Source of the DNA: Agroathelia rolfsii | Lineage: Eukaryota > Basidiomycota > Agaricomycetes > Amylocorticiales > Amylocorticiaceae | Direction: 5' to 3' | DNA: 64,000 nt | Assembly: GCA_018343915.1 (NCBI GenBank) | Contig: JABRWF010000004.1 | Span: 2,108,001 to 2,172,000, forward strand | Shown here: piece by piece, positions 11,854 through 21,878 of the stretch | Position numbering within the stretch: the first letter of the stretch is position 1 | How the letters are laid out: every line of letters starts with the position of its first letter | Made by a program: the position numbers and the translations under genes | Notes under the pieces: generated by a model | The model's database searches: none | What the model saw: the letters and a program-made list of their open reading frames with translations, nothing else | What the model was told of the DNA's origin: nothing

Positions 11854-12691
11854 TTAATCTGCTGCATCATCGGGTATACTGGTGGTTGCTGGGATGCGTT
11901 TGCGAATTTCCCGTGTATTTTCGTCAGGCGAGTCCTCGAGAAGCATAACGGGAGGGGCTTGACTATCAGTTTCTTGTTTCTCATTGGATCCCTTCGCGGC
12001 TGCTTCAATCCTGCGCTGCTCAAGCTGTCGCGCCTGAGCAGCAAAGTCGGGAGGAGGCTGTAGCTTGCCTGATTTTCTGGCGCTCCATATCATGTATAGG
12101 CCAGCCTCAGCTACAGCAATGATGATGGCTACAGCTAGCGCAAGCAGTACTTTCTGGAAGATGATCCAAAAGGATGAGTGCCCCATTCCCTATCAGGTCA
12201 TGAGTAATCCAAAGCAGGATACGCACCCATTGATCATTCCACCCTACTCTGCCCGCAGCCACCCACGCAGCAGCAGCACATCCACCCACGCTCAGCAAAC
12301 CGTTCAAGAGCGCTGTAATGGCCCGCCTCTCATCCTTGGCTCGCTTCCGCTCGCGCGCTGCTATAGCCTCGGGAGAGTCTATATGACTGTCATATTTCGG
12401 GAATGCTTTTTCTGGCGACGTTTTCGTCCCAGCTAGCAGCGACAGCATTGTATAGTCACCAACTTTCAGTCCAGCGGACTCAATAAGATCTCGCGAGGTA
12501 TCTGTGCGCGTCCACCTGGAAAGTTGTGATAATAGAGAGTGTGGGATGGACTGTGGAGGTGGTGTAGATAGGTATGGCTCTAATGTAGTCGAGAGGGGTG
12601 GCATAAGTAGAGGTGCAAGGGCACGAAGAGATGCTTCTAGGTGCGGTTCCAGCGAAACATTGAGATCTGTTTCTGTATAGGTCTGGCTCAT
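11854..12691 (-). CDS. VMA12: V-ATPase assembly factor Vma12/TMEM199 family, 266 aa
   Basis: Two exons, 12691-12227 and 12189-11854, separated by a 37-nt intron, the shortest that splices cleanly in this window. The pattern fits the ER-resident Vma12 family: a charged region (AARERKRAKDERR), then a first membrane segment (ITALLNGLLSVGGCAAAAWVA), a short polar loop with VGWNDQW, then a second segment (VLLALAVAIIIAVAEAGLYM) carrying the family AEAGLY motif, and a charged cytosolic tail. Vma12 homologues work with Vma21 and Vma22 in the ER to assemble the V0 sector of the vacuolar proton pump. The start is the first in-frame ATG, MSQTYTETDLN. Confidence 0.82.
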
Positions 12692-13490
12692 ATTCAACTG
12701 CTATGGTACTAGTTGTCGTTTGAGTAGTCAAGGAACTTGAAAGGACCGGAGCAGGTTCAGAAAATAACCAATAGCTGAACACTGAGCGCTGAGCACTGGG
12801 TACTTGAAGCTTGAAATTGTTAAAGCGTAACAATAACAATCCCGGGTCCAAACTTGAATGTATTCAAGATGCTGTCAGCAGAAGTGACTGCGCACTCTGC
12901 AACTGTGTATGCGTTCGGAATCAAATGCACCTTTTAGTATTCCCAAATCTCAAACTGTCTGTCGTTTACATTTGAAATATCGGCTTGTGAAACCGTTGGA
13001 TCAAAATAGGCATGAACCGCATAAGGTATTATTAGAGACTTTTATTGCGTTCGGCACTCATTTTTATCATAGTAAGTATTATTAGAATGGTCGCGGCGAA
13101 CCCACTTCTCTGAGTTGTCCTCCAGCACCGAATTTATACCTATCAGCGTTCCCAAAGAACACACATATATCATATTATTGTGGGACAAGGGTGACAGTGT
13201 TACACCTATGATATTAAGCCACCCACCCCCCTCCGACGTCGGCACTATTAACCATAGGAAAACAGCCGACTCGTGACTCACAGCGATGGTAGAAAGTACA
13301 TCATTGGTCATCTAAATGGTCATCTTCCGTCCTCGGCGCCGTAACCGATATTATCAAACAAAGATAGGGAGTGTGAATATATAAGGATCAGCTGTTCTTG
13401 TTGGCATAAGCTCAGCCTTGAAAACTTGAACGTCACCCACGCTCCTCTAGTCACCCCCAGTCTTCCCCATTTCCCAATTTCATAGTCCAA
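12692..13490. other. Divergent promoter region (Vma12 / dienelactone hydrolase)
   Basis: No gene supported. The right-hand end carries the TATA box of the dienelactone hydrolase gene. Confidence 0.55.
13378..13385 (+). promoter_or_regulatory. TATA box of dienelactone hydrolase gene
   Basis: TATATAAG lies 106 nt upstream of the ATG at 13491, followed by a short C-rich stretch. Position and sequence match a fungal TATA box; the transcription start is inferred, not shown. Confidence 0.5.
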
Positions 13491-14619
13491 ATGAGTCTCT
13501 GTGATGACTGTATCTCTGGTGCCCGTCATGAGGGCGAGCCTGAGGGTATGTTTCTACTTGACAGAGTGCATGATGCATCGCACTATCACAGTGATACTCA
13601 TAGCTTCACAGGCCATTTCGAAACAATTGCCGGCGAAAGAGTATATGTTGCTGTTCCTAAGGGCGACTACGATAAAAGCGTTGTCGTGTTATACCTTCCC
13701 GATGCTTTAGGCGTCGATCTTTCTAACAATCAGGTAATCGCAAATTTAGTTTACCGCAGTAAGATATGGGGCTGAGAGACACCATTGCATAACCCAGCTC
13801 CTAGTATCAGATTTTGCAAAGAATGGATTCCGGGTACGATATTCCATGGCATAAACCTGTGTCCTTGCCCATTTGAAGATCCATGCCTGCTTAGACTGTT
13901 GCAGTGGATTATTTCAAAGGCGATGCCATTCCCGAGTCCGTACTGGAGAATAGGGTATGCCTTTCTGTGATATTTCAATTGACCGCCCCCTTTTAAACTT
14001 CGAGACATCTTGTTATAGGCGGGTTTCGACCTTCCTTCATGGGTTGCTCGGCACGGTTCGGATGTCACTCGTCCAATTATTGATGCCGTCGTAGGTGCAT
14101 TGAAGGCGGAAGGCGTCACTAAGATCCTTGCGGCGGGTTACTGCTTTGGGGGGCGCTACTCCTTTGATCTCGCATTCGAAGGTATTGTTGACGCAGTCTC
14201 TGTTTCCCATCCCTCGCTGCTGAAGATCCCGGATGACCTCGAGGTTGGTGAATTTGGCCGGTATAACCTCTGTTGAACTCTAATAAACTCGGGATTTATT
14301 AGAAATACAAAACTACCGCAAAGGCGCCGTTGCTGATCAACTCATGCAGCGTTGATCAGCAGTTCCCACTTGAATCATCCACGAAAGCAGACGAAATTCT
14401 TGGTAACGGTCAATTCGCGCCTGGCTACAAGAGGGAGTTCTTTGACGGATGCTCCCATGGCTTTGCTGTTCGCGCCGATCTGGTGTGTTGACATTTCTAC
14501 TGTTTGAATCACTAAATATTGTTGTTAACCCGATACTTTTCCAGAGTGACCCTAAGCAGAAGGCGGCCAAAGAAGGTGCTTTCAAGTCAACCATTCTTTG
14601 GTTCAAGGAGCATCTTTAG
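13491..14619 (+). CDS. Dienelactone hydrolase family protein, 250 aa
   Basis: Seven exons: 13491-13545, 13612-13733, 13798-13833, 13895-13954, 14019-14243, 14303-14482, 14545-14619; all junctions keep phase. The protein begins MSLCDDCISGARHEGEPEG, the usual N-terminus of fungal DLH proteins. The nucleophile is Cys133 in AAGYCFGGRY (the family uses Cys rather than Ser in the alpha/beta-hydrolase elbow), and His218 in DGCSHGFAVR completes the triad with an Asp, probably D184. The last residues (WFKEHL) match the closing helix. Members hydrolyse cyclic enol-lactones in aromatic breakdown, but most fungal paralogues have unknown substrates. No targeting signal, so probably cytosolic. Confidence 0.9.
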
Positions 14620-15418
14620 AGACATATGGTCAATAATATTTGAGGGCAACATATTAAGACGAATGTACAGTTTATTGTGGCTTGATATTATTACCAGGCA
14701 TTGTTGTCACTTGTGAGAGTAAGATTGATTGTGTAATGCGACTAGAGCGACAATTGTGGCTATCGCTCGTGTGCTCGGCGGTCGCGGTGGCTGGTGTTCT
14801 ATGTTTATTGCAGGTATAATTACTTGAGCCAGGCTTTTTCCAGCACGCTTTTGTTCTCTGGGCCGGCTCGGTCTTTGCATGTGCATTGTGCGTGATCGCC
14901 CTGGTGAAGGCCGGTTATTCCGTGCGTATCCTGGATGAATAGGGAAAACAGGTGCCTATAATTTTGGCCCTCAATTGTCTTTGCAGCGCATCAAATCCTT
15001 GCCGTTTTACTCTTTTGTCTGCGTGCCAATTGCATCCCCTGTAGCTGTGCAAGCAATTCTATGGGTGGTCCTATTTTGAATTCACCGTCATCGCTATATA
15101 AGATGACTTGCTCGTTACTCCCCGCTCACACTGTCGGGCGGTACCATCTTCCATTCCCCACCATCCAGCATCTCGGAGCTTATCCATAGGCACGCAGACC
15201 GGTGTATCTGTCCCCCTGCTGCCCTGCTGCCTTCTCTCTTTGTATCTCCTGGTCTGAACCAACCATCCGCTCCGGAGCCGCCTTGCCGCTTGAGTCGCTT
15301 CTTTCATTAGGAGCTTGCACCAATAGCGATCCGTCTAAATATTGTACCTTATTCTTTTTCCATCTGCCGCCTGCGCTCTCTTCTTCCCTCATCCACGACG
15401 TCGTTGGGCTCACCCATC
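14620..15418. other. Intergenic with S10 peptidase promoter
   Basis: No gene supported between the DLH stop and the carboxypeptidase start. The right half becomes C-rich toward the start codon and holds a TATA box. Confidence 0.55.
15095..15102 (+). promoter_or_regulatory. Putative TATA box of S10 carboxypeptidase gene
   Basis: TATATAAG lies about 320 nt before the ATG at 15419, followed by C-rich leader sequence. This implies a 5' UTR of roughly 280 nt if it is used. Confidence 0.4.
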
Positions 15419-18290
15419 ATGCGCGCTGGATTCATCTTACTCTCGCTGCTCTCCTCGTCGATCGCTGTTTCTGCACGGAAAACGACGACTGCGTCTACTT
15501 CCGATTACGACCCCTCGTGGCAGGCGACATTCGAGGTCACTGAACCGCTCACCAACGTCACTTGGGATGTTGGTCGTAACTGGGCCGGCAACCTCCCCGT
15601 GCAGCGGGGTGGTGCGAACAATTCCCTCTTCTTCTGGGGATTTGAGAAGACCAATGGCTCGATGACGTCGACAACGAGCGACGAGCCTTGGGGGATCTGG
15701 TTGAACGGCGGGTGCGTACTGAGGGCGATTTGATGCAGAACGAAGGAAATAGGTTATTGACCAAGGTGACCATCTCCTTGCAGCCCTGGAGCTTCTAGCA
15801 TGGTTGGTCTTTTGTTCGAGGTACGTGCGGTTTTTGTGTGTTGTAGTCAATTTCAGCTGTGATTAACACCGATTGATTATATTAGCATGGGCCTATTCAC
15901 GTCAATCCCGATTATTCCGTGACGCAAAATGAATACAGCTGGACGCAGCTGGCGGATTACTTTTACATCGACAACCCTGTGTATGTGTCGCACGACATTT
16001 GTTCCTGTTCAGAGACTTACCTTTTATGAAATTTCTAGTGGTGTTGGTTTTTCGACGGTAGAATCAGAGTCATCTTATGGTATGTTCTTGGGCCAGGGTG
16101 TATTTCCTCACGCTTACTAACCTGTTAACCAAGCTGGAGACGAAGATGAGATTGCGAGTGACTTTGTACGCATACATCGACCCGGATCCAGTTTTTTTCG
16201 CGTTAATTTAAGTTACTCAACAGGTCGGGTTCTTGGAGAATCTCGTTAAGGTGTTCCCCGGCTTGGCTACTCGGTAAGTTACATCTATATATTGCGGGGA
16301 TTCTTTCTGTCTCAACTGCTCCACTAGTCCCTTGCACCTTCAAGGCGAATCTTACGCCGGCATGTACATTGTCTGTATCCGTGAATTTTGCTTTTCATGG
16401 CTTTACACTCACGCATATAAACAGCCGTACATCGCCAAGGCCCTGTATGCGATGTCCTCTCCACCCGTCAAACTGGGACAAATCGCCATAGGAGACGGTA
16501 CCGTAGGATCTGGACAAGTGTACAACCTTGTTCCTCTGGTTAGTTTTTCACCTAACACATCACAATAACAAGTTGCCTATTTATGTGTTGTTAGACAACC
16601 GTGATCGAGACATACCCACAACTCGTCAACTATGACCAAAGCGTGCTAGAGTACTTCCAGGAACAGTGAGTCCTTCATCTCGTCCTTTAAAGTGACCTTC
16701 ATTTTAATAATAACGTCTCGCTAGGGAACATCTTTGTGGATATGATCTCAACTTGACCTACCCTCAAACTGGAGGCTCTTTGCCCTCTCTTGGCTACACC
16801 GCTGGCGCAAACCCCATCACGGTCGGCTATGTGACGCCAGAATCTTCCTCTCAAGAGAACATGCGCAGCAGTAGACTCCTGTTCCGCCTCGGCCAGTCTG
16901 CTCGCTGGCTGTTCCGCAGCTGGGCTCGTCTCGAGAAGGAACTCGCTCGTAGGCACGCTCTGTATCTTCGTGAAGAAGAGAAAGAAGTGGCCGCTAAGCG
17001 CGCGCATGCTCGTGATATGGGCTTGGTTAGCAGGGAGAAGAGGGGCTTCCAATGGAAGCGCGATTTGTCCGGGCGCGCGAATGGCACACTGGACCCTTGG
17101 TATGGATGTGATATGTTCGATGAGCTGCTGGATTATGCGTTGAACTTCACTCAGCCTTGGGGTGAGTGCCTTTTTTGTCTTCTCTTCCCTGAGGTAGACT
17201 AATTGATGTGTTTTATGATGAACAGCGGATGTCCAGAACTTTGATGTTTATGATATCCCCGACGCACTGAGCCCCGAAGTCAACATGGATGGCAGCGTGT
17301 TTTTGAATGGTAGGTGACCCAACTGTGTACACCCATTCTTTTGTAGATTTGTGAGGCTTATCTTCTGCATTCAGATCCTCAGGTCAAGACAGCTATTCAC
17401 GCCCCCTCATGGGTAACATGGCAAGAGACGGTTCTGTACAACTTTTCTGGACGTGAGTTGCTTCTTGAGTATATAGTTGTCATGGTTTTTGACTTTTTGT
17501 TTTTTTAGCTGGTGGTGCCGACCCTAGTATGTGTCTTCATATTTGATCTTTAGGAAATTTAGCTGAAAATTGAGTGTCGAATTGTCATAGGCTCTGAGTA
17601 CGTTCTTTTTGTATCCTATAATGATAACCTGGCTGTTGCTGATGTTCATGACTCACTCTTAGACCCATGGTCTTTTTGAACGAGCTGGCTGCCGATGCAA
17701 CAAAAGCAAATACGTCGATTGTTCTCTTCTATGGGAACGACGACATGCTGATACGTATGTTTGTTCTGTTGATGCGTTCAAATAAATGCGTTTACTAATT
17801 CTTCTTACCAGCCCACACCGGTGGCGAAGTTGTCATCCAGAATACCACCTTTGGCGGCATCCAGGGCTTCACAGTTAAACCTGGTACGCCCTGGTATGAC
17901 GATGCAGGCGAGTTTGCTGGTATCGTCCATCAAGAGCGTGGATGGAAGTATGCGCTCGTCAAAGGCGCCGGGCACATGGTTGGGTACTATAACCCGAGTT
18001 CGGTGCGTCAACTCGCTGCCTGGACAAGTCTCACATGGCCTAATCTTCTAAATGTTCCATCATTGTAGGCCTATGTCCTTGCTAGAGATTTCTTCTTCGG
18101 CTCAAATACTACTGGACTCGTGACGAGCACCACAACCTCAGGGGGAAATACATTCGTCGTTGGGGGTGAAAGTGCTACGTTGACCGCGAATGCCCTGCCG
18201 GGCGCATCCGGCGTAGTCTACCTCGGTGATGGTGCGACGCAGTCTACATACTATTTCCCCGAGCCTACCGTCGCGGCCTGGAAGAAGTAG
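15419..18290 (+). CDS. Secreted or vacuolar serine carboxypeptidase, peptidase family S10, 634 aa
   Basis: Seventeen exons: 15419-15711, 15784-15820, 15886-15980, 16039-16079, 16134-16165, 16224-16273, 16328-16370, 16425-16538, 16595-16665, 16725-17161, 17226-17309, 17375-17452, 17509-17526, 17591-17597, 17663-17754, 17812-18002, 18069-18290. Residues 1-18 (RAGFILLSLLSSSIAVSA) form a signal peptide. S10 hallmarks in order are WLNGGPGASS (oxyanion region), NPVGVGFS, the nucleophile Ser191 in GESYAGMY, an Asp near FYGNDDM, and His in GAGHMVGYYNP. Several N-glycosylation sites are present (NVT, NNS, NLT, NGT, NFT, NTS, NTT). A Lys/Arg-rich stretch (about 330-390, ending KRGFQWKRD) could be a Kex2-type processing region. 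The tail after the His is Thr/Ser-rich. Exons of 7 and 18 nt are odd but needed to keep frame. Confidence 0.9.
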
Positions 18291-19326
18291 CCAACAACAT
18301 TGCACTCGGACGGCAACGCCCGACGTGAGCTGCGGCTTATCCGCAGCATATGAATCCTCAATATTATCGGTCTCAAAAAGCTGGAAGGGGGGGGGGACTT
18401 TTGTGCGTTAGCATCCGCAGACTGAATTACTTTTCTTTTATCTTTATGCGGTTTGTGTTGATTTATATTTTGCAATTTTTTACGATTGTGACCATGAATG
18501 TCGATGACGACCGTGATGAGAACAGTTTCAGCTTTTCTTGTTTTCCACGCATTTATTCATGATCACGTTAACAATGAAGAGAGGCGAGATGGAGCCAGCT
18601 TCTGGTGCCTCGTTTCCCTTCACATTTCATTTCATTTCGTCATGCCGTGCATGATTTTTTTTTTTTTTTTTTTTCACGATTAGAACCATGTTGTATGTAT
18701 GTACTCTTAGCACGTCGTTGTGTATCGGTGTACGCCTCGGCCTGAATATGAAGGAGAAGTGGTAGTCGACTCGGAGATAGTGAAGTTTCGTTGCTCATTA
18801 ATTTTGTCAGCTTGAATGGGCGCAGATGTGCTTTGTAAGGTCTTATCATCGGTATCAATAATCTGCAAGAGTCATCCTTGGAATCGAAAGGCCGACATTC
18901 AGTCATCACTGTCGGCTGTCGAGATCACGTGGGTGTGATATTTCCTGATCAGGGTACCGACGTAACGCCGCGAATGGGCCGGGCCGAGGATGGACGGATT
19001 TGGCCACACGACGAGAACGGCAAGTGACCTAAATAAACCAGGCGCACGACGTACGCACACGGCCTGGTGTAATCATCATCATCGTGTTCGCCCTCTCCTC
19101 AACGCGGTGTGTGTCCACGTTTTCCGCTCGGGCGCCTGGGTTATTATCTGGTCTTTCATATCAAATCAAACATCGGCACCGCCCTGGTCTTATATCCCCC
19201 CCCTCCCTTTTCTTCAGTTCTCCCCTCAACTCCGAGTTACCTCAGACAACGGTTGCCTTTCGAACCAACTTCCCCCCTGACTACATTCACACACGGCTAC
19301 ACACGGCTGCTACTTTCACAACGGCC
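18291..19326. other. Intergenic, with a 20-nt poly-T tract
   Basis: No gene supported. A homopolymer of 20 T occurs at 18655-18674. The sequence near 19180-19320 is C-rich and is probably the promoter and leader of the following Ser-rich gene. Confidence 0.55.
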
Positions 19327-20182
19327 ATGTCGACCTTGGAAGATATCTCCACTGGCCCCGCCAGCGCTGGGCCTTCCTCCTCTACGTCATCGCCATTCAA
19401 ACGCTCTGGTCATGCTGCTCGCCTGGTAACGTCTGTACGACGAACCCTGAGCTACTCCTCTCCTAAACGCCAAGATGCCGCAGCTGTATGTCAATTCTCA
19501 AGGCTGTACCCCTATGCACTGGAGATGCTGACCTTGTCTCCTGTATCTTTTTCTTGTAATTCTCTTGACTCGACAGACAAAAGGGATGTACTCTACTCCT
19601 GCAGAGAGCGGCCTTTACAGGCGTTCCATCGACTCCACCTCTTCCATTGCCGCCGCCGCCGCAATGTCACCGAGGCGAACATCCGCAAGACGTCTCGTCG
19701 ACTCGACCCCTAGTTCCTCCCCGAGACCGTCCGTAGAACAGATTGCCATCGGACTGCATCTTTCTCGGACACCACATCTCCATCAAGTCAATGGCAAATA
19801 CCCCTCATCACTCCGTCCGCAGCACGAGCGTCGGACGTCTGCGCCATTACCCCCGCCACCCGCGCGCTCATCGCTCAAGAAAGGAGGCCACAGTGTGTCG
19901 TTAACGCATGTTATCCCGGCCCCATCGGCTGCATCGTCCCAAAGCACGACGACGTTGGTTTCCTCTCCAATCCCGGCCTTGTCGACTACACCTCGCTCCC
20001 CGATGTCGTCGTTCCGGCAACGTGTGTCGCAGATGTTGTTGGGTCATCGGACAAGCAGTAGTTCATCGTCTATGACCCCGAGCATAAGTGAGTGCTCCTC
20101 GAGTGGCGGCTCTCCAAGGAAGGCTGTCCGCTTTGCGCAGACGATGGTTTCTCTAGATGAGCAAACAGACGATTCGGACTGA
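19327..20182 (+). CDS. Unknown Ser-rich basic protein, 254 aa, with RVxF-like PP1 docking motif
   Basis: Two exons, 19327-19485 and 19577-20182, joined by a 91-nt intron (GTATGT donor, GACAG acceptor). The protein is about one quarter Ser with many Pro, Thr and Arg, and contains numerous SP sites and basic patches (SPKRQ, SPRRTSARR, RSSLKKGG). No folded domain, signal peptide or membrane segment was seen. Near the C-terminus the segment SPRKAVRFAQ (KAVRF at residues 235-239) matches the [RK]x[VI]x[FW] motif by which regulators dock on protein phosphatase 1. Together this looks like a phospho-regulated disordered adaptor; the PP1 link is inference. The ATG chosen is the first that stays in frame with the splice. 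Confidence 0.65.
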
Positions 20183-21878
20183 TTTTACTTTGCCTTGCCT
20201 CTTTGCGTTTTCTCTATTCTTTTTCTCTTATTATTTGGTTCTTTTCCCCTTCTTTAGTTTTATTTTATGCACGAGTTTGTAACACAGCGCTTCATTCATT
20301 CTTTATTCCTTCTAGTTGTTTGGCGTTTTTTTTATTCCCATTCACGAGGGCTTCATCAAATATTTGCTTTTTTATTTCCAATGTATCCAGTACTTTTCCT
20401 TTCTTTCTTCACCCTTCACCTACCGCATAGCATTCCAAATTCATTCAACGAAAAGCTCAATTTCTATTATGCCAACCTTTCCCTACACATCCCATATTCC
20501 CACCAGCTCATTGCATGATCATTCTGCGACGCCATTCCCCTCTTCTTTTTAACATTCATTTGCTCTACCTTACTTTGTACACATTATTTTCTTGCCGTCC
20601 CGCTCTGCGCAAGCAGCTGATGGCGATCGTTTCGTAGACTTTTCACCCCAGGGTTGTGATGCAACCCACAACTACCCGTTTACTTTGTGTAGGGTCCATT
20701 AGATGGCGCAATAGAGATGAATACAACATACATCTGCCCCAATGTTTCTGGAAGGTGACCTGAACAAGTCTAAGAATAAGTATCCCTACAATGCCGAGCG
20801 CTATCTTTTCACCGGCCACCATGTGGGTATGGAAGTTGGAGGGCACCGAGATGAATATATAGCCCAACAATCGGCCTGTGCAACATGCTGAATTTCGTAT
20901 AGTAACGTGACCGCTTATAACCGTTTTCGCAGCTTATCCCGCTAGTAAGATGCGTGCACGGGGGTTAATTATGAGCATTACCAGGCGCATGCCTCGCACC
21001 AGCCTCATCATCACTCTAAGGCCCACGACGGTCCTATGGAATCTAGAACACGTCACCAGACGACATCCCAGAGGATCTACAAGGCCCAACCCCCCTCCCC
21101 ACCCCCCAAGCAAAAAAAAATACGAACAAGCGATGTAAGAGGACAGACAGGCGAGATGATGTAGCCATAATCAAAGGCAAGGACAACGCATGACATACTT
21201 TTTCCGAACCGGGACCGAGCGATTTTGGTACCTTGCCACCAGTGAGCGAGTCCTCATATCTGTTTTACGAGAGATACTCTCCCTTCATTGGTTGTGAGCT
21301 CCCCAATGTCACGATTTTGAGTTCCCCACTGTATTAAAAATCGAGCGATTTTCATAGGCATTGTTTGCTCATGCTGATATAGATGAGGCGATGTACTATT
21401 CACCAGAATAAATGGGGATCAAGATGAAATGCGTAGCTTCCCTGGTCATTCAGCGACATCTATGTGAGTATATTCAGTTGAAGTTGGATTGGCGAATGAG
21501 TTGATTTGCCAATGGTAAATTCACAGGAAACCGCCCAAGAGGAGGTTTCGGTCCGGAACCAGCGATAGCCGGAGCATACTGCTTCCCCGGATACACAGAA
21601 ATCATGCCAATGACGACTCGGAATTGTCAGTGCTAGTGCTCTTTCCGTCTCCATAACGCAGGCATACATAAAGAGGACGACACTGCCGACTTTCACTGTG
21701 ACGCTGACCATCACCTAGGAGATTTCCTACTTAAGCAACACACTGTCCACGCAAAACCTAGCCTTCACGTCATCGTCTCTTGAACACTTTTGCAGTGACC
21801 TGCACTTGTTGAATCCTGGTCTTTACTAGCCGGATTTAGCAGCTGCGCGCATCTTCACTCATACCTGGATATTGAACT
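20183..21878. other. Intergenic: T-rich 3' flank then gene-free sequence
   Basis: 20183-20600 is T/C-rich on the coding strand, presumably the 3' UTR of the preceding gene. 20600-21878 has no supportable gene. It includes a C-run followed by an A-run near 21090-21120. Confidence 0.55.

Noticed and set aside
15202..15665. Alternative frames overlapping the start of the S10 peptidase
   Set aside because: Shadows of the real coding frame and its C-rich leader; the S10 frame has the signal peptide and family motifs.
20203..20552. Three overlapping hydrophobic frames after the Ser-rich gene
   Set aside because: A T-rich 3' flank explains them; all three frames look equally good.
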